Shown here in pieces: positions 41,514 through 50,348 of a stretch of 64,000 bases of DNA. Under the pieces are notes generated by a model. It ran no database searches. It saw only the letters and a program-made list of their open reading frames with translations, and was not told the DNA's origin. Each line of letters begins with the position of its first letter. Positions within the stretch are counted from its first letter, which is position 1. The DNA comes from JAITWN01 sp964388175. Lineage in GTDB: Bacteria; Pseudomonadota; Gammaproteobacteria; SZUA-140. The translations under genes and the position numbers were made by a program. Location: positions 1 to 64,000 of the forward strand of contig CAYLYS010000004.1 of assembly GCA_964388175.1 (NCBI GenBank), read 5' to 3'.

Positions 41514-42557
41514 TCAGGCGGATGCGCGCACCAGCCCGTACTTGACTAGGGTCCGGCGCACCGCATAGGCGGCGATGCCGAACACCACTAGGGTGACGAC
41601 GATATCGAACATCGAGGTCATCGGCACATGGTAGTAGGCCGGGTCGACCGTACCGGAGATCCAGGTGTAACGCTCCAGCCACGTGCCGATGAGGATGAAG
41701 AAGGCCACCGTGGTGATGGTCACCGGATTGTGCCGGTTCTTGGTGAACACCAGCGTCAACAGCGGTATGACGAACTTGAACGCCAGGAATGTCCACCAGA
41801 TCGGGCCGAGGCCTTCACGCATCATATGGTCGTAACGCGCCATTTCCTCCGGCAGGCGTCCGTACCACATGATCAGGTACTGCGTGAAGTACAGATACGT
41901 CCACAGGATGGTCATGGCGAGCATGAACTGCGCCATGTAATTGAAGATCTTGGTCTCGAACGGCTGCGTCAGACGGCCCGAGCGATAGATGAAGAACAGG
42001 AAAATGGTGAAGAACGCCAGGAACATATGGAAATTGCTCTGGAAATGATATGCCCCGTAGCTGGCGCTGTGCCAGTTCGGCCACATGGTCATTTCGAAGT
42101 CCCAGGCCACCATCGAACCGTAAAAGAAGTACATGAACGGAATCAGCAGGGCGATATTGCGGAAACGCCGCTGCGCGCGATAGCTGGAATCGACCTCGCT
42201 CAGATACTGATAGCGGATGAACAGACCGCACAGGGCGACGACGAAGAGGAAGCCGACGATCTGGCGCGTCACCAGGAAGGTGTAGTTGTGCCAGCCCGGC
42301 AGGTGATGCTCGGGGTCATGGTCGTTCAGCTGACCGTACCACTGGAACGTGCTGTCGCCGTTGGCGAGCAGAATGATCAGCAGAATGCCGGCGATCGGGA
42401 ACAGCGCGGCAAAGGAACATGCCAGCTTGCGCACCTGGAAACGCCACTGACCATTGCACAGATGCAGCACCGCCGACAACACGATCCCACCCAGGGCGAT
42501 ATAGAGCAGCATCAGGAAATTCGTCGTCAATACAGACCAGCTGCCAAAATTCTCCAT
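41514..42557 (-). CDS. actF: Alternative complex III subunit ActF
   Basis: A 347-residue polytopic inner-membrane protein with about ten hydrophobic helices, lacking the NrfD-type signature of ActC but typical of ActF (SFAALFPIAGILLIILL, YGSMVAWDFEMTMWPNWHSASYGAYHFQSN split here for length). ActF binds ActC and closes the membrane module of this quinol:electron-acceptor oxidoreductase. Last gene of the act operon, followed by a hairpin terminator. Confidence 0.9.
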   Translation of the reverse strand: MENFGSWSVLTTNFLMLLYIALGGIVLSAVLHLCNGQWRFQVRKLACSFAALFPIAGILLIILLANGDSTFQWYGQLNDHDPEHHLPGWHNYTFLVTRQIVGFLFVVALCGLFIRYQYLSEVDSSYRAQRRFRNIALLIPFMYFFYGSMVAWDFEMTMWPNWHSASYGAYHFQSNFHMFLAFFTIFLFFIYRSGRLTQPFETKIFNYMAQFMLAMTILWTYLYFTQYLIMWYGRLPEEMARYDHMMREGLGPIWWTFLAFKFVIPLLTLVFTKNRHNPVTITTVAFFILIGTWLERYTWISGTVDPAYYHVPMTSMFDIVVTLVVFGIAAYAVRRTLVKYGLVRASA

Positions 42558-42593
42558 CGCTCTTCTAGCCTCTCGTAAACGGTTATCGACTGG

Positions 42594-43163
42594 TCACTGC
42601 GCCCTGGCGGCGGTTCTGACCGCGGACTCGGCATCCTGTACCAGTCCGTTACGCATATAGTTGACGATATGCCAGCGCTCATCGCTGGCCAGGTCGTTGC
42701 TGCCGCGCTGGTCGGCACGATTCTGCGGCGCCCCGTAGGCCGGCATCAGGAAACTGCCGAAGGTAATGGTGCCGTACAGCCAGCCTTCGGTCAGCGTCTT
42801 CTGGATACGATCGTCGAGCAGCGGCGGCGCGCCGATCTTGCCGGAGACGGGAGAATCCCCCGCGCCGGTGAGACCGTGACAGGCGGCGCAGTAGATCTTG
42901 AACAGCGTACGGCCCTGATCGATCGAAGCGGCACTGGCCGGAATCGGGTTGCTCAGCGTATCGGCCTCTTCACGGCTCGCGACGACGGTCGGCAGACCGT
43001 CGAGGGGCACGGACCGCTTCGGAAACGGATACATCTCCAGCCGGTCCGCCGACACCGGTGCCTGCGGTTCGATGGCGGGCTGATCGACCATATCGGTCGA
43101 CCAGGGCCAGGCCCACGCCATAGCCGGGAAGAAAACCGCCAGTACTGCGAACCTGTACTTCAT
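42594..43163 (-). CDS. actE: Alternative complex III monohaem cytochrome ActE
   Basis: A 189-residue exported cytochrome c (signal peptide ending AWAWP) with one haem site CAACH at residues 92–96 and a distal Met140 in FLMPAYG as the likely sixth ligand. ActE is the monohaem electron exit of the complex. The stop of actD overlaps its start by 4 bp. Confidence 0.92.
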   Translation of the reverse strand: MKYRFAVLAVFFPAMAWAWPWSTDMVDQPAIEPQAPVSADRLEMYPFPKRSVPLDGLPTVVASREEADTLSNPIPASAASIDQGRTLFKIYCAACHGLTGAGDSPVSGKIGAPPLLDDRIQKTLTEGWLYGTITFGSFLMPAYGAPQNRADQRGSNDLASDERWHIVNYMRNGLVQDAESAVRTAARAQ

Positions 43164-43687
43164 GACTTGCCCTCTTCCCGGATTTCGAGCGCCTGATGCT
43201 CGTTGAACAGGCGCTTGATCGGTTCGATGTATTTCTCTTCCAGCTCGAGCTCGATGCCGACCTGATCGACGGTGACCTTCTCACTGTAGGGTTGCTTGCG
43301 TGGACGCAGCAGACGCGCCGTGATCAGCAGTCCTGCCAGCGTGAACAGCACGCTGAACATGATCATGATCTCGTAAGTCAGCACGAAGTTCGACGGCAGC
43401 GCGACCACCGGCTTGCCGCCCTGCGGCTGCACCAGGAAGCTTGCCTGCGACGAAGCCAGGAACAGGAAGCCGAAAACCGTGCCGAAGATGGCGCCGCACA
43501 GGGTGAACTTGCGGATGTGGCTGGGACGGTCGCCCAGCAGTTCCACCAGTTCCGGATGTTCGATCGGCGAGATCACCGTGACGTCGTCGACCGATACCCC
43601 CGGCACCTTGAAGCTGCGGATCTCCGAGATCACCGTCATGGCCTCGGAAAAATTGCTGTACAGGGCCAATATGCGCTTTTTCTTCAT
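43160..43687 (-). CDS. actD: Alternative complex III subunit ActD
   Basis: A 175-residue protein with a soluble N-terminal ferredoxin-like domain (RILALYSNFSEAMTVISEIRS) followed by two membrane helices (about 82–100 and 108–127), the DUF3341 pattern of ActD. It sits in the complex beside ActC and has no cofactor. Confidence 0.9.
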   Translation of the reverse strand: MKKKRILALYSNFSEAMTVISEIRSFKVPGVSVDDVTVISPIEHPELVELLGDRPSHIRKFTLCGAIFGTVFGFLFLASSQASFLVQPQGGKPVVALPSNFVLTYEIMIMFSVLFTLAGLLITARLLRPRKQPYSEKVTVDQVGIELELEEKYIEPIKRLFNEHQALEIREEGKS

Positions 43688-43690
43688 GAC

Positions 43691-45142
43691 TCAGGCTCCC
43701 TCATATCCCGGTGGTGCATCCGGACGTCTGGCGGCAGTGCTGGCCGAGCGGCTATGCATGACCGATGCGAGATCCTTCTGCGCCAGATGTCGGCGATGCG
43801 CGATCATTTCCTTCACTTCGTACATGGAGACCGAGGGAATGACCTTGACGAAAACCAGGAACAGCAGACCGAACCAGCCGAAGCTGCCGAGCACGATCGC
43901 GAGCGAAGTCCAGGTCGGCCAGAACACATCGAAGGCAAACGGATGATAGCCCTGGGCCAGGGTCGGCGACACGATCATCCAGCGCTCGAGCCACATGCCG
44001 TAGTTGAGCAGGATCGACACGATGAACATGATCGGAATGCTGCGGCGGAAGCGCTCGACCGCCAGCATGAACGGCAGCACCGAACCGCAGAACAGCATCT
44101 GCCAGAACCAGACCGCGTACGGGCCGGTGAACTTGTCGATCAGCAGTTCCTTGTCGACCGCGTTATGGCCGTACCACACCGAGGCGAACTCGATGTAGGT
44201 CAGGTAGCTCCACACCATGGCGATGGCGAAGGTGAGCTTGCACGTCTTCTCGAGAATCGGAATCGTCATGTACGCTTCGAAGCGGAAGTAGTAGCGCAGC
44301 AGCACGAACAGCGTGATGATGCCGGCGCAGCCCGAATAGAGGGCGCCCGCGACGAAGTAGGGCGGGAAGCTGGTGATGTGCCAGCCGGGCATGATCGACA
44401 TGGCGAAGTCGGAGGCCACGATCGAGTGCACCGACACCGCCAGCGGAATCAGGAAGCACGCCATCACCAGATAGGCGACGCGGAAATTGCGCCACTGGCG
44501 GTCGTCGCCGCGCCAGCCGAGGGCGAGCACGGAATAGAGCTTCCTGCGCCAGCCGCGCGCCGTGTCGCGCACGATGGCGAGATCGGGAATCGAGCCCATG
44601 AACAGGAACAGCGAGGACGCCGTCAGATAGGTGGTGATGGCGAAGGCATCCCACAGCAGCGGCGAACGGAAATTGGGCCAGATGCCGCGATCGCTGAAAT
44701 ACGGCAGCACCCAGTACATGTTCCACAACCGACCGAGATGGATGACGGGAAAGAGCATCGCCGTCATCAGGGTGAACGTGGTCATCGCCTCGGCGAAACG
44801 GTAGATCGGCTTGCGCCAGTCCGCATGGATGATATGCAGGATGGCGGACAGCAGCGTTCCGGAATGGCTCATGCCGATCCAGAAGATGAAGGTTGCGATG
44901 TAGAGGTTCCACATGTGCGGCCAGTTCTTGGCCACACCCATACCGGTCCGGTACTGGTGGATCTCGGCCGCCAGTCCTATGCCGAGCAGCCCGAGGCAGA
45001 TGACGACGGAAACCCAGTACCCCATGCGCGGGTTTTCCATCGAACGAAGAACGTCTTCGTTGATTTTAGCCCAGCGGATATCTTCGTTGATATCCTTCTC
45101 CTGCTCCGGGGTCATAACGGCAGTGGTATTGGTATTGGTCAT
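43691..45142 (-). CDS. actC: Alternative complex III quinol-site subunit ActC (NrfD-like)
   Basis: A 483-residue NrfD/PsrC-family protein with about ten helices and the candidate quinone-site segments NWPHMWNLYIATFIFWIGMSHSG split across helices 2–3 and MPGWHITSFPPYFVAGALYSG. It carries quinol oxidation in ACIII. The cytoplasmic N-terminus is rich in Thr/Asn. Confidence 0.94.
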   Translation of the reverse strand: MTNTNTTAVMTPEQEKDINEDIRWAKINEDVLRSMENPRMGYWVSVVICLGLLGIGLAAEIHQYRTGMGVAKNWPHMWNLYIATFIFWIGMSHSGTLLSAILHIIHADWRKPIYRFAEAMTTFTLMTAMLFPVIHLGRLWNMYWVLPYFSDRGIWPNFRSPLLWDAFAITTYLTASSLFLFMGSIPDLAIVRDTARGWRRKLYSVLALGWRGDDRQWRNFRVAYLVMACFLIPLAVSVHSIVASDFAMSIMPGWHITSFPPYFVAGALYSGCAGIITLFVLLRYYFRFEAYMTIPILEKTCKLTFAIAMVWSYLTYIEFASVWYGHNAVDKELLIDKFTGPYAVWFWQMLFCGSVLPFMLAVERFRRSIPIMFIVSILLNYGMWLERWMIVSPTLAQGYHPFAFDVFWPTWTSLAIVLGSFGWFGLLFLVFVKVIPSVSMYEVKEMIAHRRHLAQKDLASVMHSRSASTAARRPDAPPGYEGA

Positions 45143-45184
45143 GGCAAGCTCGATTTTCCGCTGCTTGTATATGTTTTATCGGGT

Positions 45185-46057
45185 TCAGACTTCGCGAACC
45201 CGCTCCAGGAACAGCACGCAGGGATCGGTATTCAGGCCTTCGAATACGCGGTAGCCGCGCAGCTCCGGATTCTGCTTGCGCTGGCGCGTCTTGCCGAGCT
45301 CGACCTGATGCGTCTTCCACAGCCGCGCCGCCTCGGTGTCACCGACACCGCCGCCCGGCGTATGGAGCGTGAGCAGATCGCCGAACACCACGGCGCCGGT
45401 CGCGCAGGTCTGCGCGCAGGCAACGTTGACCTCACCGTCGCGCACCTTGCGGTTTTCCATCGCCGCGCGATCCTTGACCACGCGGATGCGCTGCACGCAG
45501 AAGGTGCACTTTTCCATCACACCCTTGTCACGCACGCTGAGGTCCGGATTGAGCTGCATATGCAGCGGCGCCGGCCAGGAGCTCTCGTAGTAGGAGAAGA
45601 AATTGAAATAACGCAGGCGATAGGGGCAGTTGTTGGAGCAGTAGCGCGAGCCGATACAGCGGTTGTAGACCTGGGCATTGAGGCCGTCGGGCGTATGATA
45701 GGTCGCCGCCACCGGACACACCGGCTCGCAGGTCGCCGCATTGCATTGCTGGCAGCACATCGGCAGGAAGCTGGCGCCGTAGTGCGGGTAATCGGCGACC
45801 TTCTCATCGCCGAGATCCGGCTCGTCCCAGTAGCGCTCGATGCGCAGCCAGCTCATGGCGTGGCCCTTGGAGGAACGCTCCTTGCCGACGACGGCCAGAT
45901 TGTTCTCGGCGTAGCAGGAGGTCACGCAGGCGCCGCAGCCGGTGCACTTGTTGAGATCGATGACCATGCCCCACATGTGCTCATACTTGTGGTGGCCACC
46001 CTGCTCGTGCCCCTTGCGGTAGTCGGACCAGTTCTCGATGATGTTCTGTAAGGACAT
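45185..46057 (-). CDS. actB2: Alternative complex III iron–sulfur subunit ActB2
   Basis: A 290-residue ferredoxin-like subunit with four cysteine clusters: CTGCGACVTSCY, CCQQCNAATCEPVCP, CIGSRYCSNNCPY and CTFCVQRI plus CAQTC, the four-cluster NrfC/PsrB pattern (3–4 Fe-S clusters). In Rhodothermus ActB is one fused protein; here it is split, the start sharing a base with the actB1 stop. Confidence 0.93.
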   Translation of the reverse strand: MSLQNIIENWSDYRKGHEQGGHHKYEHMWGMVIDLNKCTGCGACVTSCYAENNLAVVGKERSSKGHAMSWLRIERYWDEPDLGDEKVADYPHYGASFLPMCCQQCNAATCEPVCPVAATYHTPDGLNAQVYNRCIGSRYCSNNCPYRLRYFNFFSYYESSWPAPLHMQLNPDLSVRDKGVMEKCTFCVQRIRVVKDRAAMENRKVRDGEVNVACAQTCATGAVVFGDLLTLHTPGGGVGDTEAARLWKTHQVELGKTRQRKQNPELRGYRVFEGLNTDPCVLFLERVREV

Positions 46058-48294
46058 TACGCTCTCCTTCCTTCGGTGCGCTCGAACCGGTCGGCGGTGA
46101 CGGTGACGACCAGCTTGCGCCCGACCTGTGTTTCGCTGCCGCCAATGATGACCAGCTGATCCTCACCGGCACGCTTCTTGGTGTCGCGCACGAAGGCGGC
46201 GGAAACGCGGGTGGCGTGATGGGCGAGCTCGCCGGTCTTGGCGTCGCGCACATCGGCGAGAATGCTGAAGGGATTGACCCCGCGGTCCTTGGCGTAGCGT
46301 CCGTAGGCCTTGTGCCCCTGACCCACCGGCACGGCGATCGCATCGGGATGCATGCCCTTGTAGACGTAGACGCGCACGTCGATACTGCCCTGCTCGGAGC
46401 TGATCTTGAGCAGATCGCCGGTCTGCACACCGAGGCGGGAGGCCGTAACGGGGTGCATCTCGGCCCAGGAATCCCACACCACCTTGCTGATGGCGTCGGG
46501 CAGCTCCTGCAGCCAGGGGATATTGGCGTGGCGGCCGTCCCACAGACTGGCATTGGCCGAAGGCAGCAGGAAGTACGAACCCGAAGCGATCGTCGGCTCG
46601 GCGACCTGGAACGATACCGGACGCGCCGGCAGCGCGGTCGACGGCGCGTCGCCGAGATCCAGCACGCCCTTCTGGCGCACCGCCGCCCAGAACGCGGAAT
46701 CGCTCTGCGCCGCGCCGCGGAAACGCGCCGGCAGCGCGACGAAGGCATGCGCCAGATAAGCGTAGTAGTCTTCGTAACCGGCGTAGTCCGCATCGCCGCG
46801 CAGCTTGAGCAGGCTCAGCACGAGATCGCCGAAACCGCGGGTTTCCGGGTAAAGCGGCTCCATCACCGGCTGTTGCACGGCGATGAACATACGCTCGGGC
46901 TGGGTGGCGGTCACGTGCGTGCCCCAGTCCTCGAGCGGCGAGTAGAGCGGCAGGATGAGATCGGCCTGCAGCGAGGTCTCGTCCTCGAAATGCGAGAAGG
47001 CGACCTTGAACGGCACCGCCGCCAGACGCTCCTGCACGCGCAACGCTTCGGGCGCGGTGAAAATCGGATTGGCGCCCTTGATGAAAACCACATCGAAACG
47101 CTTTTCTTCCAACCCCTGCACGAAATCCGTCAGAGCGCGGTTGCTGCCGGTACGCGCCCGCAGCTGCGGGAACGGCAGGCCCTCGCCGGAAACGATGGTA
47201 CGGCCGACGTTGCCGAGGATGAGATTCAGCGTCATCGCGGCGGCAACGCTGTCATAGCCGCGCTCGTGGCCCTCGGCCGAGGCACCGGCGAGCACCAGGC
47301 TCGGCGCGCGCTCGTGGAGCAGCTCGGCGATGCGCTTGATGTGCTCTTCGGAAGTGCCGGTGATCGCCGCGGCCTTGGCGGCATCGTAACTGCGGATCTG
47401 CGCCTGCACGTCGGCGGGCAGGAAGGAAATATCACGGCCATGGCTGCCGGCAAGCACATTGGCGATGGCGAGCGCGAGCACGCCTTCGGCGCCCGGGCGC
47501 ACCGGCACCCACAGATCGGCATTGGCGCCGGTCATGGTCATCTTCGGCTCGGCGACCAGCAGCACGCCGCGCGGCGAACTGCGGAAATCGCCGTAGCGGC
47601 GGGAATTCGATACCGATCCGCCCCAGGTGCCGAGGAAATCGGCGCCAAAGGACAGCACGACGCTGGCCTTGTCGATCGCCAGGCGCGGATTTTCCTCGCC
47701 CAGCATGTCGCGGCATACCGCGCGCCACACCGACAGATTGATCGCTTCGTAGACGTAGTGATTCTCGGAGCCGATCGCCTCCATCAAGGCATCGACCAGC
47801 ACCGCCTGGTGGCCGCTGACGGTATCGGTCAGCCAGGCGAAACGGCTGCCGTCGAGACCGGAGTCGGGGCCGACCTTCTCGCGCAGCAGGGTAAGCGCCT
47901 CGTCCCAGCTAATGTCGGCATAACCGTTACCGCGGCGCACGCGGGGGCGCGTGATGCGGTCGGGATTGTAGTGCGACTGCAGGCCCGCCTGCCCCATGGC
48001 GCACAGGCCACCCTTGTTCAGGGGAGAATCCGGGTTTCCTTCCAGCTTGATTACACGGCCTTCGCGGACACGCGCCTGCACACCGCAGGCCGAAGGGCAC
48101 TGCTGGCAGGTGGTGGCATACGACACGCCGATACCGGGGATGACGTATTCCTCCGGAGCGACATAGGAAACCACATGGTTGCGGCCTTCCCGCTGGGTTA
48201 TGTAGCTGGGCCGGTCACAGGCGGCGACCGCGACGCCGGCGCCGGTCCATCCCATCACCTTGATGAATTCTCTGCGTTTCATTTTGAGACTCAT
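46057..48294 (-). CDS. actB1: Alternative complex III molybdopterin-fold subunit ActB1
   Basis: A 745-residue protein with a twin-arginine signal (KRREFIKVMGW) and the molybdopterin-oxidoreductase fold. N-terminal cysteines CQQCPSACG look like a remnant 4Fe-4S loop. In ACIII this subunit has the fold but lost the Mo cofactor. Export would need TatABC, which is encoded 4 kb away. A Met four residues in (48282) is the alternative start. Confidence 0.92.
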   Translation of the reverse strand: MSLKMKRREFIKVMGWTGAGVAVAACDRPSYITQREGRNHVVSYVAPEEYVIPGIGVSYATTCQQCPSACGVQARVREGRVIKLEGNPDSPLNKGGLCAMGQAGLQSHYNPDRITRPRVRRGNGYADISWDEALTLLREKVGPDSGLDGSRFAWLTDTVSGHQAVLVDALMEAIGSENHYVYEAINLSVWRAVCRDMLGEENPRLAIDKASVVLSFGADFLGTWGGSVSNSRRYGDFRSSPRGVLLVAEPKMTMTGANADLWVPVRPGAEGVLALAIANVLAGSHGRDISFLPADVQAQIRSYDAAKAAAITGTSEEHIKRIAELLHERAPSLVLAGASAEGHERGYDSVAAAMTLNLILGNVGRTIVSGEGLPFPQLRARTGSNRALTDFVQGLEEKRFDVVFIKGANPIFTAPEALRVQERLAAVPFKVAFSHFEDETSLQADLILPLYSPLEDWGTHVTATQPERMFIAVQQPVMEPLYPETRGFGDLVLSLLKLRGDADYAGYEDYYAYLAHAFVALPARFRGAAQSDSAFWAAVRQKGVLDLGDAPSTALPARPVSFQVAEPTIASGSYFLLPSANASLWDGRHANIPWLQELPDAISKVVWDSWAEMHPVTASRLGVQTGDLLKISSEQGSIDVRVYVYKGMHPDAIAVPVGQGHKAYGRYAKDRGVNPFSILADVRDAKTGELAHHATRVSAAFVRDTKKRAGEDQLVIIGGSETQVGRKLVVTVTADRFERTEGRRA

Positions 48295-48346
48295 ATGGAA
48301 ACCATCCCATTCCGGCTGCGCGTCATCGGTCCACTGCTGCGCGGCA

Positions 48347-48997
48347 TCATTTATGACACTTCCAGCAGTCGAACGGACCTTCGTTGGCCTGGTGGCAACG
48401 CTGGCAGAAACCCATCGTCAAAGGCTTGACCTTCTCCGCCACGGTCATGTTCTTCACATCGCCGTGACAGAAGGCGCAGACTTCCTGTACACGCTCGACC
48501 GGGAGATCCTCATTGTCGAAAACGAAGCGCTTGAGGTGCTTCTCGTGGGTGAAGTGCACGTAGTCCGGCAGATCGTGAACCTTGTTCCACGGCGGCGGCT
48601 CGCGCTTTTCCCAATACTCGGTGAGCTGCTGAATGCGCGGCTTGTCGGTGGCGATGACCAGATGGCAACCCATGCATTTGCTCAGCGGCGGTATGCCCGC
48701 GACCTTGCTGCGACGCGCATAGCTGTGGCAATACATGCAGTTGATGCCATTGTCCTTGACATGGACATCGTGCGGGAATTCGATCGGCTGCTCGACGTGC
48801 TTGCCCGAATAGCTGCCCTTGGGAGGAACCGCATTGGGCACGCCGTTCTGGGCCTGGGCAGGCATGGCATAAAGCGCGAATGCCGCAATCATCATCAGCG
48901 CGAACAGCAGGGGGAACAAACGGGTACTGATGCCGCCTGCCGCCTCTGCGCGTGGACAGGACGAATGCCCTGAGAATAGTAGTCCCGTGACTGACAT
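48347..48997 (-). CDS. actA: Alternative complex III pentahaem cytochrome ActA
   Basis: A 216-residue membrane-anchored cytochrome with an N-terminal helix (about 28–48) and five CxxCH motifs at residues 87, 108, 174, 198 and 211, as expected for pentahaem ActA. Histidines such as those in EFPHDVH and FTHEKHL are likely distal ligands. First gene of the operon; ATG at 48997 has AGGGG four bases upstream. Confidence 0.94.
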   Translation of the reverse strand: MSVTGLLFSGHSSCPRAEAAGGISTRLFPLLFALMMIAAFALYAMPAQAQNGVPNAVPPKGSYSGKHVEQPIEFPHDVHVKDNGINCMYCHSYARRSKVAGIPPLSKCMGCHLVIATDKPRIQQLTEYWEKREPPPWNKVHDLPDYVHFTHEKHLKRFVFDNEDLPVERVQEVCAFCHGDVKNMTVAEKVKPLTMGFCQRCHQANEGPFDCWKCHK

Positions 48998-49307
48998 CTC
49001 TCCCCTCAACTTCTGCTATTAAATCTGTATGAGACCAGGCAACGCCGGCCATGCCCAAAGACCGTACCTGCGGAATAAATTTCTACATACCGAGCGATCA
49101 CCAGCGCCCCTGCCATCACGAGGGTGACCTTGAGCAACTCAATGTATTTAGCAGTGTGAAATCGCCGGAAGAAACCCCGCGAGCGATGCCTCCTCGTGCC
49201 GCCGATTGGATGCCCCTTCTGCTGCAACGCCGATCTCACCGGATCGTTACGCGCTGCTCATCCATGCTCTAACGGCCTGTTTTTAACAACTTATCAAGTG
49301 AAGGGGA

Positions 49308-49337
49308 ATCCTAGATCAATATGCTCGGATATGTCAA
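49308..49337 (-). promoter_or_regulatory. Sigma-70-type promoter candidate for the act operon
   Basis: A perfect TTGACA (complement of 49332–49337) is followed 18 bp later by TAGGAT (complement of 49308–49313). The predicted start is about 300 bases before actA, giving a long leader; a nearer promoter cannot be excluded. Confidence 0.55.
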
Positions 49338-49489
49338 CGCTGATATCCCGCGCCTGCGCGCATGACTTCATCATCAACTGCACGATATTAACTGCACGAT
49401 TCGTACAGGCTTATGCATGCATCGCAGAAGCACAGGGAGCATCGTTCCCGTATCACCAGAGGCGCATCAATAACATTGTGCGCGCCGAT

Positions 49490-49515
49490 GCGCATACCTC
49501 AAATGAGGTATGCGC
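49490..49515. promoter_or_regulatory. Perfect 12-bp palindrome after nif3
   Basis: GCGCATACCTCA and its reverse complement are separated by only two bases, 3 bp past the nif3 stop. As RNA it would fold with a 4-base loop and 11-bp stem; no T-tract follows. It may be a terminator without a U-run or a protein-binding operator for the act promoter region. Confidence 0.6.
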
Positions 49516-49518
49516 GGC

Positions 49519-50277
49519 TCATACCGGGTTATCTATATCGATGAAACGGAAATCGACCGCGCAGTGCGTGCGCAGATGCGCACCCACGGCCTGCACGCCG
49601 TAACGCTCCGTCGCATGATGACCGGCGGCGAAATAATGAATGCCGGCTTCACGCGCGACATGCGTGGTGCGCTCGGAGATTTCGCCGCTGATATAGGCAT
49701 CGACTCCCGCCGCGGCGGCCACGTCGATGTAATCCTGCGCCGCGCCGGTGCACCAGGCCACCGTGCGCAGAACATCGGGGCCGCCGGCAATGTGCAGCGG
49801 CACTCGTCCGAGCCGCGCCGCGATATGCTGCGCGAACAGCGCCGGCGCGCACGGCGCGGACAAGCGCCCATGCAGCACCAGGTCGGTGCGTGCACCGGCG
49901 GCGAGCACGCCGTCGGACTGTATATCCAGTACCCGCGCCAACTGCGCATTGTTGCCGAGCTCGGCATGCGCATCGAGCGGGAGATGATAGGCGAAGAGCG
50001 ATATGCCGTGCTGGAGCAGCAGGCGCAGACGGCGCTGCTTGATGCCGCGCACACGCGCGTCCTCACCCTTCCAGAACCAGCCGTGATGGACCAGCAGCGC
50101 ATCGGCGCCGGCGTCGACCGCGGCCTCGATCAGCGCCAGGCTCGCCGTCACGCCACCGACGATGCGCCTTATCTCGGGACGGCCCTCGACCTGCAGACCA
50201 TTGGGCGCGTAGTCGGTGAAACGAGCCGGTTCCAGCAGCGTTTCGAGACAGGCTTCAAGTTCATTCAAGGTAACCAT
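49519..50277 (-). CDS. Nif3-like dinuclear metal-centre protein
   Basis: A 252-residue protein of the Nif3/YbgI family (annotated as GTP cyclohydrolase 1 type 2 homologue). Metal-binding motifs: LLVHHGWFW, FAYHLPLDAHAELGNN and FAAGHHATERYGVQAV. Function not settled. It is divergent from the DegS-like protease gene across 71 bp, a common gammaproteobacterial pair. Confidence 0.94.
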   Translation of the reverse strand: MVTLNELEACLETLLEPARFTDYAPNGLQVEGRPEIRRIVGGVTASLALIEAAVDAGADALLVHHGWFWKGEDARVRGIKQRRLRLLLQHGISLFAYHLPLDAHAELGNNAQLARVLDIQSDGVLAAGARTDLVLHGRLSAPCAPALFAQHIAARLGRVPLHIAGGPDVLRTVAWCTGAAQDYIDVAAAAGVDAYISGEISERTTHVAREAGIHYFAAGHHATERYGVQAVGAHLRTHCAVDFRFIDIDNPV

Positions 50278-50348
50278 GGTGGTCCGCTTCCTTCCGCTCA
50301 GCGCACGATGCGCGCAATCACATGGCGCTGTGCTAGAGTATCCCGGGC

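Larger units (their letters stand above)
48998..49518. other. Intergenic region upstream of the act operon
   Basis: About 520 bp between actA and nif3, both on the minus strand. It holds a good promoter candidate at 49308–49337 and a perfect palindrome at 49490–49515. The part at 49270–49480 is AT-richer than its surroundings. Short frames exist on both strands but none resembles a known protein or has a convincing start, so no gene is called. Confidence 0.6.

Noticed and set aside
46057..48294. ActB1 as a stand-alone molybdenum reductase (for example polysulfide or thiosulfate reductase)
   Set aside because: The full actA–F context, with pentahaem ActA, ActD and ActF, identifies it as the cofactor-less subunit of alternative complex III.
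49006..49239. 77-codon minus-strand frame just before actA with a hydrophobic stretch
   Set aside because: Arg-rich N-terminus and no family resemblance; it lies in the likely 5' leader of the act operon. A small protein cannot be excluded but is not supported.
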